Source of the DNA: Pseudomonas sp.
GTDB lineage: Bacteria > Pseudomonadota > Gammaproteobacteria > Pseudomonadales > Pseudomonadaceae
Direction: 5' to 3'
Assembly: GCA_003527165.1 (NCBI GenBank)
Contig: DPSI01000093.1
Location: forward strand, 1-5,404
Length of the DNA: 5,404 nucleotides
Made by a program: the position numbers and the translations under genes. Shown piece by piece: positions 1 to 5,404 of this stretch. A model generated the notes under the pieces. The model ran no database searches and was not told the DNA's origin. It worked only from the letters and a program-made list of their open reading frames with translations. Every line of letters starts with the position of its first letter. The first letter of the stretch is position 1.

Positions 1-873
1 GTTGGTCGCGGTCGGCAGGCCAGTGGCGCGGCGGAACTCGGCCATCACTTCGCGGCCGGAGTAACCGTTCTCGGCGCCGCAAGGGTCTTCGGCATAGGCC
101 AGCACGCCGTGCAGGTCCTTGCACAGCTCGATGGCTTCAGCCAGCGACCAGGCGCCGTTGGGGTCGAGGGTAATCCGCGCGTCGGGGAAACGCTCGGCCA
201 GCGCACGAATCGCCTTGACCTCTTCGCTGCCCGGCAGCACGCCGCCCTTGAGTTTGAAATCCTTGAAGCCGTAGCGTGCATAGGCCGCTTCGGCCTGCCG
301 AACCACAGTCTCGGGCGTCAGCGCTTCTTCGTTGCGCACGCGGAACCAGGCGTCGCTAGCATTGGATTCGTCGCGGTAGCCGAGGTCGGTCTTGTTGCGA
401 TCGGCGACGTAGAACAGGTAGCCGAGCATCTCCACTTCGTCGCGCTGTTGTCCGTCGCCGAGCAATGCGGCGACCGGCACACCAAGGTGCTGCCCGAGCA
501 GGTCGAGCAGCGCCGACTCGATTGCCGTGATGGCATGGATGGCGATACGCAGATCGAAGGTCTGCAGGCCGCGACCGCCGACATCGCGGTCAGCGAAGGC
601 CTTGCGCGCCTGGTTCAGCAAGCCGTTGAAGTTACCCACCGACTGGCCGACCAGGATGGCACGTGCATCTTCCAGCGTTTGGCGAATCGCCTCGCCACCG
701 GGGACCTCGCCGACACCCGTGTTGCCCGCGCTGTCCTTGAGAATAAGGATGTTGCGGGTGAAATACGGACCCTGGGCGCCACTCAGATTGAGCAGCATGC
801 TGTCCTGACCGGCGACCGGGACCACCCGAAGTTCGGTGACGACCGGAGCACTTTGTTTCACAGAATTATTCAT
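1..873 (-). CDS. gudD: Glucarate dehydratase GudD (C-terminus beyond left edge)
   Basis: Enolase-superfamily enzyme (EC 4.2.1.40) that dehydrates D-glucarate, and usually L-idarate, to 5-dehydro-4-deoxy-D-glucarate in the cytoplasm; first step of the pathway in this locus. The frame is open from ATG at 873 to base 1, giving 291 of about 446-450 residues. Seen: capping-domain start with [12 protein letters not shown] (38-49) and [11 protein letters not shown] (99-109), then the barrel with the KxK motif FKLKGG (Lys207, Lys209), LDPNGAW with metal ligand Asp237, AEDPCGAE with Glu268, and TATN with Asn291 as the last visible residue. These match E. coli GudD Lys205/Lys207, Asp235, Glu266 and Asn289. 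The second catalytic base (E. coli His339) lies outside the window. Oddity: Gln34 replaces the substrate-contact His32. The start is supported by alignment to E. coli GudD, although the ribosome binding site is weak (AGAGAG, about 6 bases upstream). The gene is downstream of the dehydrogenase gene across a 279-base gap, so it may be co-transcribed or have its own promoter. Confidence 0.96.
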   Translation of the reverse strand, partial: MNNSVKQSAPVVTELRVVPVAGQDSMLLNLSGAQGPYFTRNILILKDSAGNTGVGEVPGGEAIRQTLEDARAILVGQSVGNFNGLLNQARKAFADRDVGGRGLQTFDLRIAIHAITAIESALLDLLGQHLGVPVAALLGDGQQRDEVEMLGYLFYVADRNKTDLGYRDESNASDAWFRVRNEEALTPETVVRQAEAAYARYGFKDFKLKGGVLPGSEEVKAIRALAERFPDARITLDPNGAWSLAEAIELCKDLHGVLAYAEDPCGAENGYSGREVMAEFRRATGLPTATN

Positions 874-994
874 ATGCGTCTCTCTTTTGTTCTTATGGTC
901 CGCGTTGCGGGTAAAGCGAATCTGTTTGCCTTGGGGCGCAACCCGCCGAGCTCTAAGCAAGCCGTGAAAGCTTCTTGGGTCGCAATACTTCGTT

Positions 995-1016
995 AAAACG
1001 GCCTCGGTTGCGAGCC
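995..1016 (-). terminator. Weak intrinsic-terminator-like hairpin upstream of gudD
   Basis: Read on the minus strand, GGCTCG (1016-1011) pairs with CGAGGCC (1006-1000) across the loop CAAC, with one bulged G. The hairpin is followed by G and then TTTT (998-995). The stem is GC-rich but only six pairs long, and the T run is short. If real, it would end or attenuate the kdgD-dehydrogenase transcript before gudD. It could equally be a chance hairpin. Confidence 0.3.
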
Positions 1017-1023
1017 CGGTCAG

Positions 1024-1033
1024 AATGCGCATT
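1024..1033. promoter_or_regulatory. Perfect 10-base palindrome, possible operator
   Basis: AATGCGCATT is an exact dyad lying about 150 bases upstream of the gudD start, outside any gene. Dyads of this size are typical of repressor or activator sites, but no second copy was seen elsewhere in the window and no regulator gene is present to pair with it. A 10-base palindrome can occur by chance. Confidence 0.2.
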
Positions 1034-1152
1034 AGCACACCTAGACTCCGCTTCGTCGGCTGTTATTGCCTCGTCTTGCCTGCCTCGCCTGCATTTTCAA
1101 CGGCCCGTCAGGTGACTAGGACCGGTTGCGCCTTATGTAACGGCACGGTCGG

Positions 1153-2595
1153 TCAGCCGATATAGGTGGTCTTCACCGTGGTGTAGAACTCCTGAGCGTA
1201 GCGACCCTGTTCGCGCGGGCCGTAAGACGACCCTTTGCGCCCGCCGAACGGCACGTGGTAATCCACGCCCGCGGTCGGCAGGTTGACCATCACCATGCCC
1301 GCCTGGGAGTGGCGCTTGAAGTGATTGGCATACTTCAGCGAAGTGGTGCAGATACCCGCCGACAGGCCGAATTCGGTGTCATTGGCCATCGCCAGGGCTT
1401 CGTCGTAATCCTTGACGCGAACCACGTTGGCCACCGGGCCGAAGATTTCTTCACGGCTGATGCGCATGTTGGCGGTGCTATCGACAAACAGCGTTGGCGC
1501 CAGGAAGTAGCCTTCGGTAGCGCACTTGACGCGCTCACCGCCGCAGGCCAGACGCGCCCCTTCTTCCTTGCCGAGCGCGATGTAGCTCAGATCCTGATCC
1601 AGTTGTGCCTGAGAAACCACCGGGCCGACATCGATGCCCTGCTCAAGCGCCGAGCCGACCTTGACTTTCTTGATGCGCTCGATCATGGCTTCGACGAAGC
1701 GGTCGTAGATGCCTTCGGTCACTATGATGCGGCTGGATGCGGTGCAACGCTGGCCGGTCGAATAGAACGCGCTTTGGGTGGCCAGCTCAACGGCGGTGTT
1801 GAGATCAGCATCATCAAGGATGATCTGCGGGTTCTTACCGCCCATTTCCAGCTGAACCTTCGCCTGACGACCGACGCAGCTAGCGGCGATACCGCGACCG
1901 ACACCGACCGAGCCGGTGAAGCTGACGCCATCGACACGCTTGTCGTTGACGATGGCTTCGCCCACTTCGCGGCCCTTGCCCATCACCAGGTTGAACACGC
2001 CTGCCGGGAAGCCGGCGCGCGAGATGATATCGGCGATGGCCCAGGCGCAGCCGGGGACCAGATCAGCCGGCTTGATCACCACGCAGTTGCCGTAAGCCAG
2101 CGCCGGGGCGATCTTCCACGCCGGAATGGCGATGGGGAAGTTCCAAGGGGTGATCAGGCCGATCACGCCCAGCGGTTCGCGAGTCACTTCGACGCTGACG
2201 CCGGGACGGACCGACTGCAGCGTTTCGCCGGCCTGACGCAGGCATTCGCCGGCGAAGAATTTGAAGATGTTGCCTGCGCGAGCGACTTCGCCGATGGCCT
2301 CGGGCAGGGTCTTGCCCTCTTCGCGGGCCAGGAGTGTGCCCAGTTCTTCGCGACGGGCAAGGATTTCCAGACCGACCTTCTCCAACGCATCGGCGCGAGC
2401 CTGAATGCCCGAAGTGGACCACGTGGGGAATGCCTTGCGCGCCGCGGCGATAGCGGCTTCGACCTGCGAAGCATCCGCCTGGGCGTATTCGCCGATGACG
2501 TCCGACAGATCGGACGGATTGATGTTGGCCTGGTAGTTCTTGGCAGCTACCCATTGACCATCGATGTAATTGTCATAACGCTTTACGTCTGCCAC
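1153..2595 (-). CDS. Alpha-ketoglutarate semialdehyde (2,5-dioxovalerate) dehydrogenase
   Basis: NAD(P)-dependent aldehyde dehydrogenase, 480 residues, a usual length for the superfamily. Its likely reaction is oxidation of 2,5-dioxopentanoate to 2-oxoglutarate (EC 1.2.1.26), the last step of the route. Motifs seen: TPWNFP with oxyanion Asn152, IKPA with cofactor Lys175, FTGS (226-229) at the Rossmann fold, LEMGGKNP with general base Glu250, GQRCTAS with nucleophile Cys284, EEIFGP with Glu383, and PFGGRKGSSYG (449-459) near the C-terminus. The catalytic set is complete, with no frameshift. Family membership is certain. The substrate is inferred from its place next to kdgD, whose product is this semialdehyde; sequence alone would also allow a related semialdehyde. 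The start is GTG (2593-2595), chosen because AAGGAGAG lies 8 bases upstream and the family N-terminus (YDNYIDGQW) follows at once. It lies 95 bases downstream of kdgD and probably shares its transcript. Confidence 0.93.
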   Translation of the reverse strand: MADVKRYDNYIDGQWVAAKNYQANINPSDLSDVIGEYAQADASQVEAAIAAARKAFPTWSTSGIQARADALEKVGLEILARREELGTLLAREEGKTLPEAIGEVARAGNIFKFFAGECLRQAGETLQSVRPGVSVEVTREPLGVIGLITPWNFPIAIPAWKIAPALAYGNCVVIKPADLVPGCAWAIADIISRAGFPAGVFNLVMGKGREVGEAIVNDKRVDGVSFTGSVGVGRGIAASCVGRQAKVQLEMGGKNPQIILDDADLNTAVELATQSAFYSTGQRCTASSRIIVTEGIYDRFVEAMIERIKKVKVGSALEQGIDVGPVVSQAQLDQDLSYIALGKEEGARLACGGERVKCATEGYFLAPTLFVDSTANMRISREEIFGPVANVVRVKDYDEALAMANDTEFGLSAGICTTSLKYANHFKRHSQAGMVMVNLPTAGVDYHVPFGGRKGSSYGPREQGRYAQEFYTTVKTTYIG

Positions 2596-2603
2596 GGAAC
2601 GCT

Positions 2604-2609
2604 CTCCTT
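2604..2609 (-). promoter_or_regulatory. Strong ribosome binding site for the dehydrogenase
   Basis: AAGGAG on the minus strand, 8 bases before a GTG codon, matches the 16S anti-Shine-Dalgarno almost fully. It fixes the GTG start of the semialdehyde dehydrogenase and is clearly the strongest ribosome binding site in the window. Confidence 0.8.
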
Positions 2610-2690
2610 GATTAGACCCGCCGGCAGGGCTAGCCCATAGGCTGCCACTGCGTTTCGGCGGTTGGGGCGAGTGATAGTCGGACCAAACCG

Positions 2691-3602
2691 TTACTGAGCG
2701 CCCTGTTTCACGATCAGCGCGGCGAGCGCTTCGTACTCATCCGGACGCAGGTCAGTCAGCGGGGCGCGAACCGGGCCGGCGTCGTAGCCGGAAATGCGAG
2801 CGCCGGCCTTGACGATACTGACCGCATAGCCCTTGCAACGATTACGGATGTCGAGATAAGGCAGGAAGAAATCGTCGATCAGCTTGCCAACGGTTTCATG
2901 GTCATCGCGGGCAATGGCCTTGTAAAAATCCATTGCGGTCTTCGGTATGAAGTTGAACACGGCCGATGAGTAGACCGGCACGCCAAGGGCCTTGTACGCC
3001 GCGGCGTAAACCTCTGCGGTCGGCAGGCCGCCCAGGTAGCTCAGACGGTCGCCGAGCCGGCGGCGGATGGAGACCATCAGTTCGATATCGCCCAGACCAT
3101 CCTTGTAACCGATGAGGTTCGGGCAACGCTCGGCCAGTTGCTCGAGCAGCGGTGCGGTCAAGCGGCATACGTTGCGGTTGTAGACCACGACGCCGATGTT
3201 GACTGACTTGCACACCTCTTCGACGTGCTTGGCGACCCCTTCCTGGCTGGCTTCGGTCAGGTAATGCGGCAGCAGCAGCAGCCCCTTCGCACCCAGACGC
3301 TCGGCTTCTTGGGCGTAAGCAATGGCCTGACGGGTCGGGCCACCCACACCAGCAAGAATTGGAACCTGGCCAGCGCAGGTATCGACCGCGGTCTTGATGA
3401 CGTCCGGGTATTCCTGAGGTGTCAGCGAGAAGAATTCGCCAGTGCCGCCCGCGGCGAAGAGCGCCGTTGCGCCATAGGGCGCCAACCATTCCAGTCGCTT
3501 GATATACCCCGCACGGTTGAAGTCGCCTCGCTGGTCGAAATCGGTGACCGGGAAAGACAGCAGACCAGCAGAGAGGATGGCCTTCAGTTCTTGTGGATTC
3601 AT
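2691..3602 (-). CDS. kdgD: 5-dehydro-4-deoxyglucarate dehydratase KdgD
   Basis: Class I aldolase-fold enzyme of the DapA/NAL family (EC 4.2.1.41). It dehydrates and decarboxylates 5-dehydro-4-deoxy-D-glucarate to 2,5-dioxopentanoate. This differs from the E. coli route, where an aldolase (GarL) cleaves the same intermediate. The length, 303 residues, equals that of known Pseudomonas KdgD proteins. Seen: [10 protein letters not shown] (14-23), the carboxylate-binding loop [10 protein letters not shown] (51-60), VVVYNR with catalytic Tyr141, and IGYKDG with Schiff-base Lys167. The ending [15 protein letters not shown] is also family-like. The ATG at 3602 has an AGGA about 10 bases upstream and matches the usual N-terminus (MNPQELK). 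It is the first gene of the minus-strand group, so its promoter should lie in the 3603-3850 region, where I found no clear sigma70 or sigma54 pair. The arrangement with the dehydrogenase downstream and glucarate dehydratases on both sides supports a D-glucarate role. Confidence 0.96.
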   Translation of the reverse strand: MNPQELKAILSAGLLSFPVTDFDQRGDFNRAGYIKRLEWLAPYGATALFAAGGTGEFFSLTPQEYPDVIKTAVDTCAGQVPILAGVGGPTRQAIAYAQEAERLGAKGLLLLPHYLTEASQEGVAKHVEEVCKSVNIGVVVYNRNVCRLTAPLLEQLAERCPNLIGYKDGLGDIELMVSIRRRLGDRLSYLGGLPTAEVYAAAYKALGVPVYSSAVFNFIPKTAMDFYKAIARDDHETVGKLIDDFFLPYLDIRNRCKGYAVSIVKAGARISGYDAGPVRAPLTDLRPDEYEALAALIVKQGAQ

Positions 3603-3660
3603 TGTTCGAGCATCCTGTGAAACTATCGGTATGGAAGTAGGGCCGCAGCCTTGGAGATAC

Positions 3661-3673
3661 GTTATCGTACAAC
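3661..3673. promoter_or_regulatory. Possible operator upstream of kdgD
   Basis: GTTATCGTACAAC has outer GTT/AAC symmetry and one full half-site of the TNGTNNNACNA type used by many FadR-subfamily GntR regulators; the other half differs at one position. It lies about 60 bases upstream of the kdgD start, a sensible place for control of that gene. Sugar-acid operons are often under GntR-type repressors, but none is encoded here, so the assignment is a guess from pattern. Confidence 0.25.
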
Positions 3674-3854
3674 ACTGAGGGGCGCTACCTTTTGTTGGAA
3701 GATTTTCCCCTGCGTCGTCGCCTCGTGTTTCGTTGTGCCAAAACCTCCATCAGTCGATGGACCTACATTTGGATCGAGCTAAAACAGTCAACAACGCAGC
3801 GAAACCAACAGCTGACCCGTACGTCATAAGAGCCGATTGGGATGTTGCAACCGT

Positions 3855-3883
3855 TTGACATCTAACCTCGGCACTGCTAAAAA
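3855..3883 (+). promoter_or_regulatory. Sigma70-type promoter facing the second dehydratase gene
   Basis: A perfect -35 TTGACA (3855-3860) is followed after exactly 17 bases by TAAAAA (3878-3883), which matches the -10 consensus at four of six positions. Transcription would start near 3890, leaving a leader of about 350 bases before the ATG at 4241. It is the best promoter match found in the window. The -10 sits inside a run of eight A, so the exact hexamer is uncertain. Confidence 0.5.
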
Positions 3884-3894
3884 AAATCAGCCAA

Positions 3895-3916
3895 GTCATA
3901 TGACAACGTATGACAA
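3895..3916. promoter_or_regulatory. Operator-like palindrome plus tandem TATGACAA repeat
   Basis: GTCATATGAC (3895-3904) is a perfect 10-base palindrome. Its right half belongs to a direct repeat: TATGACAA at 3899-3906 and again at 3909-3916, one helical turn (10 bases) apart. A further GTCATA lies upstream at 3823-3828. The cluster falls directly at or after the predicted transcription start, where a bound repressor would block the promoter at 3855-3883. The identity of the binding protein is unknown. Confidence 0.4.
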
Positions 3917-4047
3917 ACAACAAGCAGAGCTCAAAAAGCCATGAACTTGTCCGCAACGCCTCGTATTTCCCGGCAGCTGCCCTCCTCTGCGCCGAATCAT
4001 TCTTGGCTGCCGGCGCACCGCGCCTGGCCAGCGCTTCCCGTGGGCAG

Positions 4048-4068
4048 GCCAGGCCTGAACTGCCTGGC
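4048..4068 (+). other. Hairpin in the leader of the second dehydratase gene
   Basis: GCCAGGC (4048-4054) and GCCTGGC (4062-4068) form a perfect seven-pair GC-rich stem with a seven-base loop. No T run follows on the plus strand, so it is not a standard intrinsic terminator. It may stabilise the leader RNA or be incidental. Confidence 0.3.
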
Positions 4069-4224
4069 GCTTTCACGTAACAGCCTGCATTACCTTCACT
4101 GCCAGGATTCCGTTCTCCTAGCGCCAGATGCCCGGCTTCGATTCATTCGGCACATGCAGAAGGGTGACGTTAACCAGTCCGGCTGTGTCATTTGCCTGAA
4201 CCACCCTCGCCCACAACAATAAGC

Positions 4225-4229
4225 AGGAG
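4225..4229 (+). promoter_or_regulatory. Ribosome binding site of the second dehydratase
   Basis: AGGAG lies 11 bases before the ATG at 4241. The spacing is slightly long, but the motif is the best one nearby. The protein start it implies also aligns with the N-terminus of E. coli GudD, which supports this start over the internal Met14. Confidence 0.6.
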
Positions 4230-4240
4230 CTCCATAGCAG

Positions 4241-5404
4241 ATGCTAGACGCAAAGACAGCGACCCCGACAGTAACGGAGATGCAGGTCATACCGGTGGCA
4301 GGTTACGACAGCATGCTGTTGAATCTGTGTGGTGCTCATGCCCCGTACTTCACCCGCAGCCTGGTGATCCTCAAGGACAGCGCTGGCCGTACCGGTATCG
4401 GTGAAGTCCCGGGCGGCGAAGGCATCCGCCAGGCGCTCGAGCGCACCAAGGCACTGGTAATAGGACAGCCGATCGGGCGCTACAACCGGGTATTGAACGC
4501 ATTGCGCCTCGCCATCGCCGGCGGTTCGTCCGGTGGGTCGCAGACTACGCAGCATCAGGTGACGTCCGAAGCGGAAGCCGCCGTATTGAAACAGCCGCAC
4601 GAGATCAACCTACGGTTGGACAACGTGATCACTGCGGTTGAGGCCGCCCTCCTCGATCTGCTCGGCCAGCATCTCGACGTGCCTGTCGCGCAATTGCTCG
4701 GCAGCGGCCAGCAGCGCGATAGCGTGCCAATGCTTGCGTATCTTTTCTATATAGGCGACCGCAACCGCACTGATCTGCCCTACCTCGCCGGCAACGGTTC
4801 GGCTGACGACTGGTATCACATCCGTCACCAACAGGCGGTCACAGCGGAATCCATAGTGCGGCTGGCCGAAGCCGCCGCTGCGCGTTACGGCTTCAAAGAC
4901 TTCAAGCTCAAGGGCGGTGTCATGCGCGGCAGCGAGGAAATGCAGGCGATCGCCGGCATCAAGGCGCGCTTCCCGGATTCGCGCGTCACGCTGGATCCCA
5001 ACGGCGCCTGGTCACTGGCCGAGGCCATTGAGCTGTGCAGGGGCCAGGGTCATATTCTCGCCTACGCCGAAGACCCCTGTGGCCCCGAGAACGGCTATTC
5101 CGGACGCGAAATCATGGCGGAGTTCAAGCGTGCCACCGGCATCCCGACCGCGACCAACATGGTGGCGACCGACTGGCGGCAGATGGGCCATTCGTTCCGC
5201 CTGGATGCTGTCGATATTCCGCTGGCCGATCCGCATTTCTGGACCATGCAGGGGTCGGTGCGACTGGCACAGCTGTGCGATCAGTTCGGCCTGACCTGGG
5301 GTTCGCATTCCAACAATCACTTCGACGTATCGCTGGCAATGTTCACCCACGCTGCCGCTGCCGCGCCCGGCAACATCACCGCTATCGATACCCACTGGAT
5401 CTGG
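4241..5404 (+). CDS. Glucarate dehydratase paralogue, GudX-like (C-terminus beyond right edge)
   Basis: Second member of the glucarate dehydratase subgroup of the enolase superfamily; 388 residues seen, open to the last base, with perhaps 75 missing. The active-site set is complete as far as visible: His33, KxK Lys222/Lys224, metal ligands Asp252, Glu283 and Asn306, Asp330, and the HxN motif His356/Asn358 in GSHSNNHFD. It therefore looks catalytic, probably acting on D-glucarate, L-idarate or a related aldarate. YLFYIGDR and TDLPY (168-181) recall E. coli GudX more than GudD. Residues about 90-125 differ from both: the [11 protein letters not shown] segment of GudD is missing and a longer Gly/Ser/Gln- and then Ala/Glu-rich stretch replaces it, with a net gain of about 17 residues. 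From Lys222 on, it runs parallel to the gudD of this window, 77 of 100 residues being identical over 207-306. It uses four ATA and two CTA codons, which gudD of this window never uses. True substrate is unknown. Confidence 0.92.
   Translation, partial: MLDAKTATPTVTEMQVIPVAGYDSMLLNLCGAHAPYFTRSLVILKDSAGRTGIGEVPGGEGIRQALERTKALVIGQPIGRYNRVLNALRLAIAGGSSGGSQTTQHQVTSEAEAAVLKQPHEINLRLDNVITAVEAALLDLLGQHLDVPVAQLLGSGQQRDSVPMLAYLFYIGDRNRTDLPYLAGNGSADDWYHIRHQQAVTAESIVRLAEAAAARYGFKDFKLKGGVMRGSEEMQAIAGIKARFPDSRVTLDPNGAWSLAEAIELCRGQGHILAYAEDPCGPENGYSGREIMAEFKRATGIPTATNMVATDWRQMGHSFRLDAVDIPLADPHFWTMQGSVRLAQLCDQFGLTWGSHSNNHFDVSLAMFTHAAAAAPGNITAIDTHWIW

Larger units (their letters stand above)
874..1152. other. 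Intergenic gap between the dehydrogenase gene and gudD
   Basis: No coding region is supported here on either strand. On the minus strand, going from the dehydrogenase stop toward gudD, it holds an imperfect bulged hairpin (arms at 1119-1127 and 1099-1106), a short AGGC-rich stretch (about 1069-1092), a perfect 10-base palindrome AATGCGCATT (1024-1033), a GC-rich hairpin followed by TTTT (995-1016), and finally the weak gudD ribosome binding site. In many glucarate loci a transporter gene sits among the catabolic genes; none is present here. I found no convincing -35/-10 pair for gudD. The best is TTCGCT and CATAAG (minus strand, 915-920 and 892-897, 17-base spacing), which matches consensus poorly. 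Confidence 0.7.
3603..4240. other. Long divergent intergenic region between kdgD and the second dehydratase
   Basis: This stretch of 638 bases separates two divergent genes and shows no convincing coding region. Its left part (to about 3850) should hold the kdgD control signals; a half-symmetric site at 3661-3673 and a small hairpin (TCCATC/GATGGA, 3746-3761) are visible. The middle (3855-3916) holds a rightward promoter and an operator-like cluster. The right part, about 3890-4240, would be a leader of about 350 bases, is GC-richer, and contains two inverted repeats (3970-3977 with 4006-4013; 4048-4054 with 4062-4068). An open frame of 93 codons at 3941-4222 lies in this leader, but it has no glutamate, an extreme basic bias and no ribosome binding site, so I do not call it a gene. 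No regulator gene is present. Confidence 0.75.

Noticed and set aside
892..920. Minus-strand TTCGCT and CATAAG as a gudD promoter
   Set aside because: Spacing is 17 bases, but only three of six and four of six positions match consensus, too weak to call.
109..996. Plus-strand open frame of 295 codons opposite gudD
   Set aside because: It mirrors the glucarate dehydratase coding strand, which carries the recognised motifs; the mirror translation has no family features.
1255..2640. Plus-strand open frame of 461 codons opposite the semialdehyde dehydrogenase
   Set aside because: It is the antisense shadow of a well-supported aldehyde dehydrogenase with all catalytic motifs; its His/Asp/Ala-rich translation is typical of such mirror frames in GC-rich DNA.
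3715..3745. Minus-strand TTGGCAC upstream of kdgD as the -24 box of a sigma54 promoter
   Set aside because: The required GC at the -12 position is absent at the correct distance.
3970..4013. Inverted repeat CCGGCAGC/GCTGCCGG as a terminator or insertion-sequence end
   Set aside because: Loop of 28 bases, eight-pair arms, no T run, no target duplication and no transposase nearby.
3750..4076. Minus-strand open frame of 108 codons in the divergent region
   Set aside because: It crosses the predicted promoter and operator on the other strand, begins in low-complexity Ala/Arg sequence, has no ribosome binding site and resembles no family.
3941..4222. Plus-strand open frame of 93 codons ending 18 bases before the second dehydratase
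   Set aside because: No ribosome binding site, no glutamate and only a few aspartates in 93 residues, an excess of Arg, His, Pro and Cys, and no recognisable family. More likely a chance frame in the leader.

Overview
The window carries a D-glucarate (aldaric acid) catabolic locus. Three genes lie on the minus strand: kdgD, an alpha-ketoglutarate semialdehyde dehydrogenase gene, and a canonical glucarate dehydratase gene gudD, which is cut by the left edge. Divergent from them on the plus strand is a second glucarate-dehydratase paralogue, cut by the right edge. Gene content, protein sequences and a fairly high but not extreme G+C suggest a gammaproteobacterium of the Pseudomonas type. That placement is inference from family resemblance and composition, since no rRNA or taxonomic marker is present.

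Layout: 1-873 (minus) is gudD, first 291 residues only. 874-1152 is a non-coding gap with a terminator-like hairpin, a 10-base palindrome and no convincing promoter. 1153-2595 (minus) is the semialdehyde dehydrogenase, with a GTG start and a strong ribosome binding site. 2691-3602 (minus) is kdgD. 3603-4240 is a long non-coding divergent region. It holds a sigma70-type promoter facing right, an operator-like palindrome plus direct repeat just downstream of it, and then about 350 bases of apparent leader with hairpins. 4241-5404 (plus) is the second dehydratase, 388 residues seen.

The genes form the non-aldolase route. Glucarate dehydratase converts D-glucarate to 5-dehydro-4-deoxy-D-glucarate. 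KdgD dehydrates and decarboxylates this to 2,5-dioxopentanoate (alpha-ketoglutarate semialdehyde). The aldehyde dehydrogenase oxidises it to 2-oxoglutarate, which enters the TCA cycle. No transporter, regulator or galactarate dehydratase gene is inside the window.

The most interesting points are the two unequal dehydratase paralogues, whose substrate-contact positions differ in complementary ways, and the structured regulatory region ahead of the second one. I saw no CRISPR array, tRNA, rRNA, insertion sequence or exotic new system.
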